Assembly: GCA_963693305.1 (NCBI GenBank)
Contig: OY855905.1
Coordinates: 19,253,937-19,317,936 of the forward strand
Length of the DNA stretch: 64,000 nucleotides
Direction: 5' to 3'
From: Meandrina meandrites
Taxonomy: Eukaryota; Cnidaria; Anthozoa; Scleractinia; Meandrinidae
Shown here: in pieces, positions 23,492 through 34,100 of the stretch
Numbering within the stretch: position 1 is the first letter of the stretch
Layout: the number at the start of each line of letters is the position of its first letter
Notes under the pieces: model-generated
Told to the model about the DNA's origin: nothing
The model's input: the letters and a program-made list of their open reading frames with translations, nothing else
Databases searched by the model: none
Made by a program: the position numbers and the translations under genes

Positions 23492-25333
23492 TCAAAATTT
23501 TAACCGAGACAAGTTCCTCGGTTCGCCTGTTACTAGCTACGGCCCTGTCGTGGTATTCTAGGCGCATTTCGTGTATCAGCGAGGGTACATAGGCATCCTT
23601 TTAGCATCATTTTGACCAAAATTAGGCAAATTCCAGTGATAGTGCTTTTTTAGTTGATTATCTTCTATTGAGTGAAAAACAGATGGTAAATTTCATTTCG
23701 TACTTTTCCAATCTTTTACCAACCTTGATGCCAGCAATTCCATCCTGTCCTCGCATCCCTGTGGTTCCTTTCTCTCCCTGAAAAACAACAAAGCTAAATT
23801 AAAATTATCACTTTGTAGCCATGGTAACGAAGTTCCTGTGCTGGTGCTTCACTTGTTGTCATAAAGTGGCTGAAGTATCTGAAAAAAATCGCTGCCTGTA
23901 ATAAAAGTACTTCATCTGACAGGTTGTATTTTGTTACGTATTTTGTGTTTATGTAATAATCATACTGCAACGGATTAAAACATAACCAACCTTTGCCCCA
24001 ACTGCCCCATCACGTCCGTCACGTCCTGTGTTAGAAATCAGAATGGCGATCAGTAGAAAATGTCATATGGCAAAACATTGACAGCAATTCCGCTTATATT
24101 AGTATTGCAAAAGTACGTGAAACTCTTTTCGTGCCATGCTTCGGATTTTTTTCTAAGCAGCACTTGGTCTGCATGACAACATTTTTGTCGATAAGAATGC
24201 AAGGCTACATCCAAACGCAGACAGTTAGTTAATTTCTTTTGGCTAATAGTTAATTAGAAAACATGTTTTAGAAACACGAGTGGAAGTTTGGAAGAACAAG
24301 AAATGCTGTGGGAACACGAGCCGATAGAAACACGGAAAACATGCTTCCTATTTCTTTTAGAAAACACAGCGAGGTCAGGAAAACTAAGAATTAAATCCCT
24401 CGTTTATTTGGTCATCAAAATGTAAATTCTCTTTGCTCGCGCCATCATTTCGTCAACAGCTCCTGCTAGTCAGGCTAGTTCTGTGTTTCTTTCAAGTTAT
24501 AGAAGTACGGCTTTTATCGCGTGCTTTTTTACAGGATGTTTTCTTATGTAATTAGTCGGTTCTTCAGTAGTTGTATTTTAACCACTAGTTTTATTTGTCA
24601 ATTTGTTGGGAAATGTTTTAAAATAATGTTTTAGTCATGATTTATTGAATGAATTTGGCGAGCAGCAAACAGATAAAATTTTACGCTTCTGTTCTACATG
24701 AAAATAACTACATCACCGTTTATCCCGTCGCGCCCATCCTTTCCTGTGTGGAAAACAAATCGTCGTTCGATTATCGATAAATAAAATGATATTTTATTTT
24801 ATTGTTATTTATTGAAATGGAAAGTTTCTTTACAATAAACTCAGTAAGAGACTAGCAGTATTTTTCAAACTCACCGTTTTGTCCATCTTTTCCGTCTTTT
24901 CCTGGGGAGAAAATTATAAGAAATAGACATTACTGGAATACGCCCAGCAAAATCGTTCGCGAAAGCTGTGAGGGTAAAATGAAATTATTTAAAGATTTTG
25001 ACTAACCATCTTTACCGCATCCAATTTGTTGCACGCAGCAATTTGGTTTAATTGTACTTCCAGTACTCTATATATGGATAAAACGAGATTAACTTTTACA
25101 TGCAGTCGAGTGCAAGGCACTATTAGGTTTTCACCGAAAATAGTAATGAAAAAAACTTCGAATAAGAAAATACCGCTGCTCGACTTCATTACAATTCAGA
25201 AGCGATGAAAAATCGGTGAATAATCACTTAGGTTAACGTTTATTATTACCTGGTTTGCAGATTTATTCTGCGAAGCGAAGGAACTCAAGAAAAACACAAG
25301 AGCCAACAAAAAGATCAAGCGGAACATTTTCAT
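19048..25333 (-). CDS. Secreted short collagen with seven EAR repeats, copy B (multi-exon)
   Basis: Exons on the minus strand, 5' to 3': 25333-25250, 25067-25007, 24901-24875, 24743-24717, 24025-23991, 23777-23724, 22809-22773, 21394-21314, 21133-21091, 20123-19048. Every exon has AG/GT borders. The phases agree along 0,0,1,1,1,0,0 and again along 0,0,1 for the last three. The join between 22773 (ends phase 1) and 21394 (starts phase 0) does not fit, so one small exon is missing or unseen there. The protein has a signal peptide, a linker with a CC pair (KPNCCVQQIGCGKDG), about 25 Gly-X-Y triplets in 27-, 35-, 54-, 37- and 81-nt exons, a Ser-rich linker with a second CC pair, and an EAR domain. 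EAR (EPTP) repeats occur in LGI1, TSPEAR and ADGRV1 and form beta-propellers. Role inferred: extracellular matrix or cell-surface binding protein. Confidence is high for the domain content and moderate for the full transcript. Confidence 0.8.
20289..20605. mobile_element. MITE with internal hairpin in the last intron of gene B
   Basis: Inverted ends around aaaactggggaatat (about 20289 and 20590-20604). Inside, a hairpin at about 20472-20590 pairs attattccac..gcg and ggatatgagat with their complements. It lies between the EAR exon and exon 21091-21133. Confidence 0.6.
21091..21133 (-). CDS. Ser-rich/CC linker exon of collagen-EAR gene B
   Basis: This 43-nt exon lies between the acceptor ttgtttccag and the donor gtaaga. 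In phase 0 it reads GSSSSSSKPACCTT and ends in phase 1, which fits the EAR exon downstream. The CC pair resembles the KPNCC motif of exon 2 and may make inter-chain disulfides at the end of a collagen trimer (inference). Confidence 0.75.
21314..21394 (-). CDS. Collagen-repeat exon (81 nt) of collagen-EAR gene B
   Basis: The exon encodes 27 residues in phase 0: seven Gly-X-Y triplets rich in GEKG, then MPGTCDKQ, and splices at CAG|gtagtt. An alternative reading would run through the donor to a stop codon near 21224, giving a collagen-only protein. The downstream CC and EAR exons in matching phase make splicing the better call. The acceptor (tctcttgattgag) is weak but usable. Confidence 0.75.
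21600..22330 (+). pseudogene. Relic of a reverse-transcriptase-type retroelement 3' region
   Basis: The plus-strand fragments SLMRRDIVGAVHSDRKGLAL (about 21670-21725) and KYRQYEELIDACKQAGWAPD (about 22068-22125) match, as I recall them, C-terminal stretches of retroelement polyproteins common in cnidarians. Between them are stops and frameshifts (for example LLDPARV near 22005). Inserted in the intron between collagen exons 21394 and 22773, antisense to the host gene. Confidence 0.5.
22350..22745. repeat. Degenerate collagen-exon-like repeat units, copy B
   Basis: Several diverged copies of the unit seen at 1-470 lie next to exon 7 of gene B, at about 22400-22500, 22560-22625, 22630-22700 and 22700-22770. 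Their exon-like parts carry stops or broken triplets. One at about 22590-22622 could still read GLKGKPREAND in phase 1 to 1. They show that the repeat predates the segmental duplication. Confidence 0.6.
22773..22809 (-). CDS. Collagen exon 7 of gene B
   Basis: The exon encodes GEKGERGLRGKD plus the first base of Gly, phase 0 to 1, with acceptor tctgttcag and donor gtaatt. It is the parent of the degenerate exon-like copies further left (about 22350-22740) and the homologue of 462-498 in copy A. Confidence 0.7.
23416..23491 (+). repeat. (AAT)n microsatellite, about 25 units
   Basis: A pure trinucleotide run in an intron of gene B. The homologous place in copy A (about 1045-1060) has only a short aataaataaat. 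Confidence 0.9.
23724..23777 (-). CDS. Collagen exon 6 of gene B (54 nt)
   Basis: This is a classic 54-nt collagen exon of six uninterrupted Gly-X-Y triplets (GEK GTT GMR GQD GIA GIK), phase 0 to 0. It has a tgtttttcag acceptor and a gttggt donor. Confidence 0.85.
23991..24025 (-). CDS. Collagen exon 5 of gene B (35 nt)
   Basis: The exon encodes G-RD-G-RD-G-AV-G-AK, phase 1 to 0, with acceptor ttctaacacag and donor gttggt. The copy A homologue (1540-1574) is identical at the protein level. Confidence 0.8.
24717..24743 (-). CDS. Collagen exon 4 of gene B (27 nt)
   Basis: A 27-nt exon in phase 1 to 1, encoding GKDGRDGIN. Acceptor ttccacacag, donor gtgatg. The exon is conserved in copy A. Confidence 0.75.
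24875..24901 (-). CDS. Collagen exon 3 of gene B (27 nt)
   Basis: A 27-nt exon in phase 1 to 1, encoding GKDGKDGQN. Acceptor tctccccag, donor gtgagt. The exon is conserved in copy A. Confidence 0.8.
25007..25067 (-). CDS. Cys-rich N-terminal exon 2 of gene B
   Basis: A 61-nt exon in phase 0 to 1, encoding STGSTIKPNCCVQQIGCGKD followed by the first base of Gly. Acceptor atccatatatag, donor gttagt. It has three Cys directly before the collagen domain. Confidence 0.75.
25250..25333 (-). CDS. Signal-peptide exon 1 of gene B
   Basis: The exon has 28 codons starting MKMFRLIFLLALVFF and ending SQNKSANQ before the donor CAG|gtaata. The Leu/Phe-rich core followed by SSFAS is a typical secretory signal with cleavage after Ala. 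Two in-frame ATGs exist (25333 and 25327). Copy A keeps only the second, so the inner one may be the ancestral start. Confidence 0.8.
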
Positions 25334-28233
25334 TCTCGCTCCTCTGACTCCAACTGTATAACAAACTGGTCAGCATAAAATAAAGACAGTTTTTCAACCT
25401 AGCTTGTTTACCTACTGTAGAACACGAAAATTCGACTTGGAATACCTTTGTTCATAGTGTTGACATCACTTGTAAGAAACAAAGCTTAATGACGTGTCAT
25501 CAAGGAATACCTTTGGAAAGGTGATCGACATCCAACTTCTCCTTACAATATCAACACATTGGCAAGCAATCAGGTGATGAGAAAATAAAAATGAAGTTCT
25601 CATAAATTACATCTTACGGGAAAGCATAGCAGTCAGAAAAGGAGAATTAACATTTTCATCTTGTCGAAAAAGAAAGAAGTGTGCAAACAGTGACTAACAA
25701 CAGATTGTATAACAGTGAGCCAGGAGAATTAATATTTTGACCCTCGGTGTCTAGGTTTTTTAGCTAGTTTTTTTTAGTTTTTGTATGGGTTTCGGCTTGC
25801 AATTGTAATATTAAAGTGATCTTTTTCTATTCTATAGTTTATCAACGGTGTCGTTGAATGAAATACCGAGTTAAATTGCTTTTTTGTTGTGTCTGTTTCT
25901 AACTCAGTGAAACATCTTGGCATCTTGCCGCATACAGAACCACTTGTAATGTTGCATGGCCGTGTACTCAAGATCGACCCTTATAAAAGTATTCGTACAT
26001 GACTTGAAAGAGTAAGTCACAGTTGCCTCACTGATAATCATATCACTTAATCCGACTGCAGTCGAACCCCTATTAAACAGCCAGTTAGTAAAATCCCGCG
26101 GCCACCCTCCTGCCGTCCCGGTGAGCGTTCGTTCTTCTATTGTGTTTGCCCCTATTAAGCGGCCAGCAAGAATCTAATGTACAATGTTTGGCTTCGTTTT
26201 CATCAAGCTTGGACAGAACAAAGTCTTGAAAAAGAAGTGCATAATGTGACGGGTGATAAAGTAAGGCTTATTGTTGTCGTCACGAGATACTTTTATTCCT
26301 TTTCGCGCTATTTTGCACAGAAATAACGTGAACTTTAAAAAAATGCCTTATGCAATTTGTAACGAACCTCTATTAAACATCCAGTTGCCATCAGTTTCCC
26401 CGAGGGTGGATGCTTAATGTACATTCACCTCACACCATGGAAGCAACAGGTTCTACTTTGCTATTTTTGTGGGTTTGGTGTGGATATAAAACAATTTTTG
26501 CTTTAAATTCCACGCGAATAAAATGCTACGTATAAACTGGCACAATTAAAAGAATAAACTGGCAAGTTGTCTTCTAAAAGTTGCTCATGAGCGCCAAACA
26601 AGAAATAGACAAAAGACAATCGGGCAAACAATGACGATATTCAAATTTACATTCACTACATGTAAGACAGAATGCAGAACTCACGAATACCGGAGAAACT
26701 AGTGCCGAGTGGCTAATTTGGTAACTCAATTCTATTTCCAAGCTTTGAAAATGGCTTCCGCTGTCGTCATTACGTGGGAACGTAATTTGTTCAGTGTGTA
26801 TAATAATCGCACTCACAACTTTTATATGTATAAATTATCTCTGTCTGACAGTTTATTATCGGTTTTGTTTTATGATATCTCTGAAGAAAGCGGCCAGAGC
26901 GATTGAAAACCAGCAGGGAATATTGTAAAAATGTAACTCAGGAACGCTAAACCGTGTAAAAAAATTGTTATTGTGCGTGAGCGTCTGTCATAAATAAGTT
27001 CTGCTGTGTGGGAGTTCAGCCGAAGCATTTAGCCGTTCGCTGGACGTTGTAACATTGAAAACTTTCTTCTACCTCGTCGCTTCAAATAAAGTAAACTTAA
27101 CTTGGCATAAACAAAATTCTTTGGGATTTTGGGCGATTTCATGAAAATTTCAGGGCTAAACTGTTTCAATGTAAACAACGCAATTAGTTTGAAAGAACCT
27201 TTCATGGAAATTATGTGAACATTTCTGACTGCCGGGTATCCAGTTTTTTAGAAAAACCGTTCCCGTGGGTCGAGGTTTTTATTGTATGTCGACGCTGGGA
27301 GAATTAGTCCCTACAAAATCAAAACATTTGTTTAGAATCGCTAGACATTTCTTAACAAAGATCAAACACTCTCAGACGGTTTTGATTTTAATTTTTGTGG
27401 ATATTAATTATTCCATAACCCTAAGTGTCGAAAACATCGGGATTTTATTATATACCCAAGCTCGAAAAATTCCTCAAATACAAAGCCTAAATTATACTTG
27501 AAATCGCTTGACATTTCTAAAGAAAGATATACTATTCTCAGAGGAATTAATTAAGATATTTGGTAGAAATTCTATAAAAATTCAGGCTGTGGGCGTATGT
27601 AGTTTTCTGAACACATTTCCCGGCTGCCGGGTACAAAAAGTATTCAGATATGATTCCTGAGAAACTATCTGTAACAACATTCTTGGCAAATAAATAAAGA
27701 ATATTAGAACCTTAGTTCCAAATACACGATGATTTTTTAGTTTCGAGATATCGGAGAAACAGGAAGCAAAAATTTATTTCTCCACTTTGTTTGTTTATTT
27801 AGAACAAGAATTAACGAGATGCAATACCTTTTGTTACGTTTCCCATGTGAAGGAATGGTCCAACTGTGGCTTGCTTGTGAACTCTCCAAATCGGAAATAT
27901 GAATAAAAATTGGCATGTAAACCCAAACGGCAAACAAACTCGCATATTTCACAATCTTGTTGTCGCTTCCGAAGAGCCCACAGTATCCCTCGACCTTTGC
28001 GAGGCAAGTTGGCAAACAATGTCGTTACGGATATGCTCCTGTCAGATCAGATCGGATAACTGGATAGTCATTGCTGAAAAGAGATCGAGAACTGAACTTT
28101 TCTTCGAGAATAATAAGCAACAAACTAATTAGCTCGATACAGCGGAATATTTTTGGTACACATGTACCGACATTCGACAGTAAAATGTTTTCAATTTTAT
28201 ATCAACATTCGCCCATCATTTCCCTTGAAGCAG
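25334..28233. other. Upstream region of copy B collagen gene; no gene seen
   Basis: Duplicated DNA matching copy A. Open frames here (for example minus 27737-28015) are not conserved in frame between the copies. The promoter of gene B should lie directly right of 25333, but I see no convincing TATA box. Confidence 0.45.
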
Positions 28234-28361
28234 AGGCGGATACGGCGATAAACCCAACACCGACACGTGCTTCGGATGCAATCGAGGCTGGACCTGGAAT
28301 CGAGGCAAGCCATGCTTTTGCGGTGCCTTGGTGTTTACAGTTTGGAAGCTACAACATGCAG
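28234..28361 (+). other. Exon-like Cys-rich stretch, copy B
   Basis: Homologue of 11485-11616 with acceptor ttcccttgaagcag and donor gcag|gtagga. The frame DTCFGCNRGWTWNRGKPCFC is intact. Another frame (AIEAGPGIEASHAF) is also open, so the true frame is undecided. Confidence 0.25.
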
Positions 28362-28565
28362 GTAGGAAAACTGTGTTAAATACACAAATTGGCTATTTAC
28401 AGTACCAGGTTTATATACATGTAATGTTAAGGAGTTAAGCTTTCCAGTTTTTTTAAAATAACTGCTTCTGATATGCTTTTATCATCGTCAATCGAGCTAG
28501 AGTGACATGGATGTGCCAGACACATCGAACTGAATGCACAATAATATTGTTGTTTAGTGTGTTAA

Positions 28566-28949
28566 AGGGGCACTATCACGGCTGATCATAGAAATTTCTA
28601 TTTTCTAATTTCCTCAGTATATTTCCAAATGCCACCAAATACATGAATAAATTTGATAAATAGATCCCACAAAACAGGATAGAACAGTTATTTTGAGGAA
28701 GAAGTACAGGATTGCAAGGATGGAAGTGGATTGCGATTGATTTTTGGACAGGATGTCCAGAATTCAAAGCTGCCATTCTGGTGAAATTTTGAACATTTTA
28801 TTAGTCACTGTTTCCTCTTAGTTGATATTTCTTTGCATTTACCACTGTAAGCCTTTTTTTCTTCCTATTGCAAGACAATTAAGTACAATTTATAGCAAGC
28901 TACAGCCCATTCTTATAAAATATGATATTTCAGCAGTGATAGTGCCCCT
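28566..28949. mobile_element. 384-bp TTAA-flanked MITE in copy B only
   Basis: Inverted ends AGGGGCACTATCAC and GTGATAGTGCCCCT, with TTAA on both sides (28562-28565, 28950-28953). Copy A has the empty site gtgttaaatgcaag at about 11814. TTAA duplication fits piggyBac- or Kolobok-type transposition. The 66-codon minus frame inside is an artefact. Confidence 0.8.
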
Positions 28950-29611
28950 TTAAGTGCAAGCTCAGCTTAAATTAAGGATATTTTATTTTTTGCGATATTT
29001 TTAGACCAACCACTAACCATAGTAATGCAAAAATCAAAGCAAATGCGACTTACTTTCGATACTCGAGTGAAAACTTCATTACAGTTTGTTATGAACTAAC
29101 TCAGATACTACGCGCACTCTGATTGATCAAAAGGTAAAAAACCTGTGTTCTATTGTATGGGTAAACTCTTGCTTCACCCTGCTTCCTATGAGGCAGCACT
29201 ACGCTACTACACTACTAAGGATAAATAATTTAATAGCATTAGTTTATTTGGTTTGGTTAATAGCATTAGTTTATTTAGTTTATTTGGTCCATCTGATGAT
29301 TAAAACAGAGGATATGATTCTCAAACGATCACAGTGAATATTTACTGAGGGTGGTTTACTATAATGAACTTTTCCCGCCCACCGCAGTTGGTGCGAAATA
29401 ACTAAGCTTATAGGACTTATAGCTAGAGGAAAAGAAAAGGAATGAAATGCAAAAACAATCATATGAGAAGGAACACAATAAACAGTTACGCTTTCACTGG
29501 TCTGGAATAATATTTAATGACATGGAAATCTTTTCATTCAGCATTTACTTGGAAACATTATTTGAAAGAAAAAAACTACCTCAAATTGACTGTGATGAAA
29601 GCTCACTTGAA

Positions 29612-30125
29612 TAAGAAGTTGCCAACAACTTAAAAATGCGCTTTTATTTTTTGCTTATTTATAGGCTTTCTTCCTCAAAAGTCATGGTTAAGTTTAATTT
29701 GTTTGTACTATGAGTGAAGGACTAGCAAAGTAGTCCCGTGAGTCATGTAATCCAAGATTTACGTTATCCCTGGCTATCTTTAGCTTGTTGTTTTTTTTTC
29801 CCTACTAATGGCGTAATCCCTGCAGGGTCGAACATGCTCAGTTGTTTACCTCAGCAAATATTTAGTTTTCCCTCAAATCTCTGAACTCACTTCGATGAAA
29901 CAGCCAAAGAATTCACTTCAATAGCCTAAACCCATGAGAAATACTGGCAAAATTACAAATAAATAAATGACTGTCACTTCTGGTGAAATAAACTTGCAAA
30001 GAAAACACGGTCTTATTTGTCATGTAGCGAAAGTGAAAGCTACAACATCAGCTCACTCCGTGGCTGCTGTAATACCTTTTTTTAGTGTATTCAATATTCC
30101 CTTTGAATCTAACGCTTCCATAAAC
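29612..30125. repeat. Dispersed repeat, also at 16.70-16.86, 53.6-54.1 and 54.1-54.6 kb
   Basis: The block starting gaagttgccaacaactt and running to cttccataaac recurs in two adjacent copies at 53.6-54.6 kb, and in part in copy A. It is an interspersed element, and the frame at 29967-30197 is part of it. Confidence 0.65.
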
Positions 30126-31061
30126 CAAAAACTGGGAGAGTGGGAGGCAAGGCATCAAATTGGGAGGGTTGTTTTGCCTGAGAACACAAGCCAGTAGGTG
30201 CAGGCAGTAATTCTTAACCCTTTTAAATCATGCCTTCTTATTCAAACAACAGAGTCCCAAAGTGGTCTAGGGCTCCAGGTAAAAAAATGGAGGTCTTCCT
30301 CAAAAGGCAGGGCCCTTGGCTCTGTGGCAAGATTTTTGGGGCTCCATGCTCTGCTAAAGGGCCCCAAACAGCAAAATGATGGGGCTCCAGGCTTCAGAAT
30401 AAAACTTTTTGTGCTCTGAGCATCCCTGTTTGGACCTCTGATATACATGTACATAAAAACATGATATCCTCAGGTGTGATAATGGTTAATTATTTAAGAT
30501 GCATAATTTTAAAAAAATATGTGTAGACTTGGGCATGAGTTAAAGTAATTGCATCTGATACTAAGAAGAAATGAATTAAAGTGCCCCTGTGATCAAATTT
30601 TCGATTCGTATTTTTTTACATGTTCGTGTACAACTAGACGTCCTTATTCATCTTGCCAAATTTCAATCCATTACGAACATCAGAAGTCATTTTATTTTAA
30701 CATTTAATTCCGAAAATTTACGGCCGCCATTACAAAACCCTGTTCCAAGGTTTGGTTGCAAATGAGAGAAAGTGACGTCAAAGGCTCAAACATACCTCAC
30801 GGGTTGAAATTTTAATAACAATCAGCATAGAAAATTGTACGAAGAACACGTCCAAAGTTTTTGTTCCTTTTCGCGTGATTTTGAACACTTATTGTTATTC
30901 TCATAGTTAGGAGTTTGAAAGATCAAATGGAGTGTAGTTGGCAAAAGAGCAATATTTATACTTGTGGTAACAGTCACAGAGGCACTTACACTGTAGCAGT
31001 AATGTTATAAGCTCAATTTCATATTATTGATGGGGCCAATTTGTGTTTTGTACCTTATCAG
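30126..31061. other. Gap before the first recognised PCGF exon
   Basis: The initiator exon of the PCGF gene should lie here or further left, but no ATG exon ending in phase 0 at a good donor stands out. 30585-30800 is a repeat beginning agtgcccctgtgat that also occurs at 40635-40820. Confidence 0.4.
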
Positions 31062-31167
31062 AAACGCATCAAGTTGCCAGTGACGACCCTTAACCAACAT
31101 ATAATCTGCAAATTGTGCAATGGTTATCTGGTTAATGCAGCAACAATCACTGAATGTTTACACACAT
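31062..31167 (+). CDS. PCGF exon: first half of RING finger
   Basis: 35 codons, phase 0 to 1, beginning [19 protein letters not shown] and ending TECLHT. It supplies the first two zinc-ligand Cys (CxxC) and the Cys-x-His pair of the C3HC4 RING. Acceptor taccttatcag, donor gtaagt. Confidence 0.9.
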
Positions 31168-34100
31168 GTAAGTAATAATACTGTGAAGTTCCAAACTTAA
31201 TGATCCCAGAAAAATAGTGACCCCCAAAGTAGCAAATATAATTTATTTTAATAGTTATTAAGAAATTGCAAATGTAGGGACCCTTTCAAAATAAGTGTAT
31301 AGAAAGTTTACTGCTTTCAAACACTCATTACTAATTTTTAAGTTCAACAAGTTTTATATCCTGCTGGTCTCCATTTTAAGAGGAAAACCACTTTCCATGT
31401 TAGGACTGAGTCTGACTATAACACAGGATTGACTTTCGTTTTGAGTGCAGCGAGTGCTGCTCATGTTGTGCTTTTAGAAAAAAGTCACAGTGCTTGTTTC
31501 CAACCATTGTATAAATTATTTGGGTACTGGAGATCAGGAATGTTGGTGGGTGACCTGTGATTTTAATGATTAGGTAGAGTAATACAGGCATCCCATTCCA
31601 GAGAATGTAGCAAGACTCCAAGTTCCTGCTTGGTTGAGTGCCTGAATACTTAATGAGCATTTACTGTCTGCCAAGTCTTATAATTAGAGGAGGTTTACCT
31701 TGATTGTCAATTGAGTGAAGGTTTCAAAAAATTAAATCAGTTTTATTTTTGTTAGTTTGCAAGAGCTGCCTGGTGAGACATATTGAGCTTGTCAATCGAT
31801 GTCCAACATGTAACAGTCTCATTCATGAATCACAGCCACTCTACAACATCAGGTAACATGTTGGGACACTTGTTTTAATTCAAGAGATTTTGTAGCAATC
31901 CAACACTTTTTTTGTGTGAAGTTGAGAGCAAATTAGTTCTTAATAATTCAATTGTTTTTAGAATAAATGTCAATGAAATGCTTGTTGAAGCAACACACAT
32001 TCTAACACTGATTCAAATCTAAGCATTGATTCTATATGGCCTGATTCAGATGCCATACTTCAGGTGGCACAAATTGAACTAGATCTTGGGCTGACCCAAT
32101 TTAATTTAGATCGGCTGAATAGATTCAGGCGCTAGACTTAAGGTATCAGCCACGGTTAAAAAAGTTCCATTTTCGAAGTTTGGGATTTTTTAATGTTGAG
32201 ATAAAGCTCTTCAAGAGCATTCTTTTAAAAAAAATTCCACAAAAAAATTTTAATTCTGCACGGAGTTATTGAGCGTAAAAGTTTTAACTGGGTCAGTTAT
32301 GTTAATTGGCCGTTGACAAGTCTTGTCATACTGGATAACTTGTCTGTCAACGCGTCACGAAACAAGTCGCATGATCTCTCAGCTCTGTTGTATCACGCAA
32401 GAAATTTGCGAGTTTGCGGCGTCTGTTTCGGTTCGGTAAAGAAGAAAAAAAGGTCCTGTCCGTTCTCTTCTACTATGCCAAGGCGTAAAAAAGCGAAAAA
32501 AAAAGACATGTTCAGCGCAGATTGGGCTGAAAAATTACCGCAAAGTGACAAAGGCTCGCGCTCGTACTACAATATAAAAGATGAATTGTTAAAACAGTCG
32601 AGCGGCCAGTTGAGCACGGAGTCGGTTTCCGCACCTAAAAGTGCGAGCCGTTCAATGTGGAAGAACGGAATAATGATGAAGCAGACGAGACATGGCAGAA
32701 GCTCAGTGGCCATTCCATAATAGCTGGCGAAAGGCTACAGGAAAAGTTCGACGAAGCGGTGACTTGTTGATTTTGCCAAGGAACTCCTTGAAAATGTCAG
32801 CAATAAAAATGGCATTGGTTCGACTTGGATGCTCCAGTGCCAAAACGAAAGCTGCCCGTCGCAAGAGAGAAATCTTGCATTTTCCACGACTGAAAAAAGC
32901 AGGGTATTTGAGATAAATCGAGCATCAGTCACGAACGTAGGAGTCATGTAGGCCTGTCACCTGTATTATACCAAGTTTTTATGGATTGAGCTGAATAGAA
33001 GTGGGAACAAGCGCAAGTATAAACATGTAAATAAAACTGAACTGCGGCACAGTACTGACCGCTTTGGCGCTTTGCTTACAATCGACCCAGCTTGTCTCAT
33101 TTCGGCCAGCATGGCATCTTTTGTGTTGATTGACTGTTGTTCACTCTCCATTTTGTTTTCGTTGACTCCATTCGTAGTTTGTTTGCGGGTCTGTTTCCCT
33201 TTGAAAGACTTCCTTTTTGCTTTCAGCATATTAAACAACCTAGCTTGCAGCATGTCAAGAAAATTTTATTAGCAACTTGTGGTACTAATAGTAGTTACGG
33301 AAATGCGGCTCCTTGCGCGGAGTCAGAATTTTGAATTTATTTACCTGTGTCAATTCGATCTGTGACCGAACGAAGAAAACTTAGAAAAGAACATTTCCCG
33401 CAACGTTCCGCGTAAACTTAAAATCGCCTGCTGTATGTTACCTGTCATGTACCTATTGTTATAGTAAGATGATCCCTTCTGGTGTTCATCAACTTTGACG
33501 CTTAGACGTCGTAATCCCTTTACGGGTAGGACGCTGCCGAAAATACACTTTGCTATTTTTCTCGGAAAGAAGATTTTGATAAATTGAGCGTACATTTTTA
33601 GCTCCAAGTCGGCAGCCCCTCGACCGATTTGGCTGAAATTTGGCCAGCTGCTTGTCAGATGGTTTTCCTCCAAAACCGTGTCTGCGATTTTTATTTTCTT
33701 TTTTCGTTTTCGAGTAATCTCTATTTGTCCACAGGAAGTGCTGGTGATTTGTCTTCCCTAACTTTATCTGCTCATTAAAAAAGAACAAACCCACTTGTCA
33801 AAAATCTGAGACACGGTTTTTTAGTGGAACTTGTTGGGAGGCAAATGCGGTGTTAATCGTTTTTTTCCGCTTATTTTCGGCGGACCTGGAGCTTGATTTG
33901 CACAGACACATACTTTTGCAAAAAAGTCTCGCTATCGCATTTTTTTTAGGTTTTTGTTAACTTTGAAGGAAAAATCCATAATCTGGAATTATTAAGCTTT
34001 CAGAAAATGTATGGTTTGTAGGGGTTTGTATTAAAAACAAAAGCGCTAAAGTGATCGGCGCGCGGACGGTCCTGAAGGGTGGCTGATACCTTGATTCAAT

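Larger units (their letters stand above)
22600..29812. repeat. Segmental duplication, copy B
   Basis: Direct-orientation partner of 1-17327, offset about 22.86 kb at the start codons. It lacks the four insertions of copy A and so supplies their empty sites. It carries its own TTAA MITE (28566-28949), an (AAT)n expansion, and about 220 bp near 26.17-26.39 kb that is missing from copy A near 3.35 kb. Confidence 0.85.
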
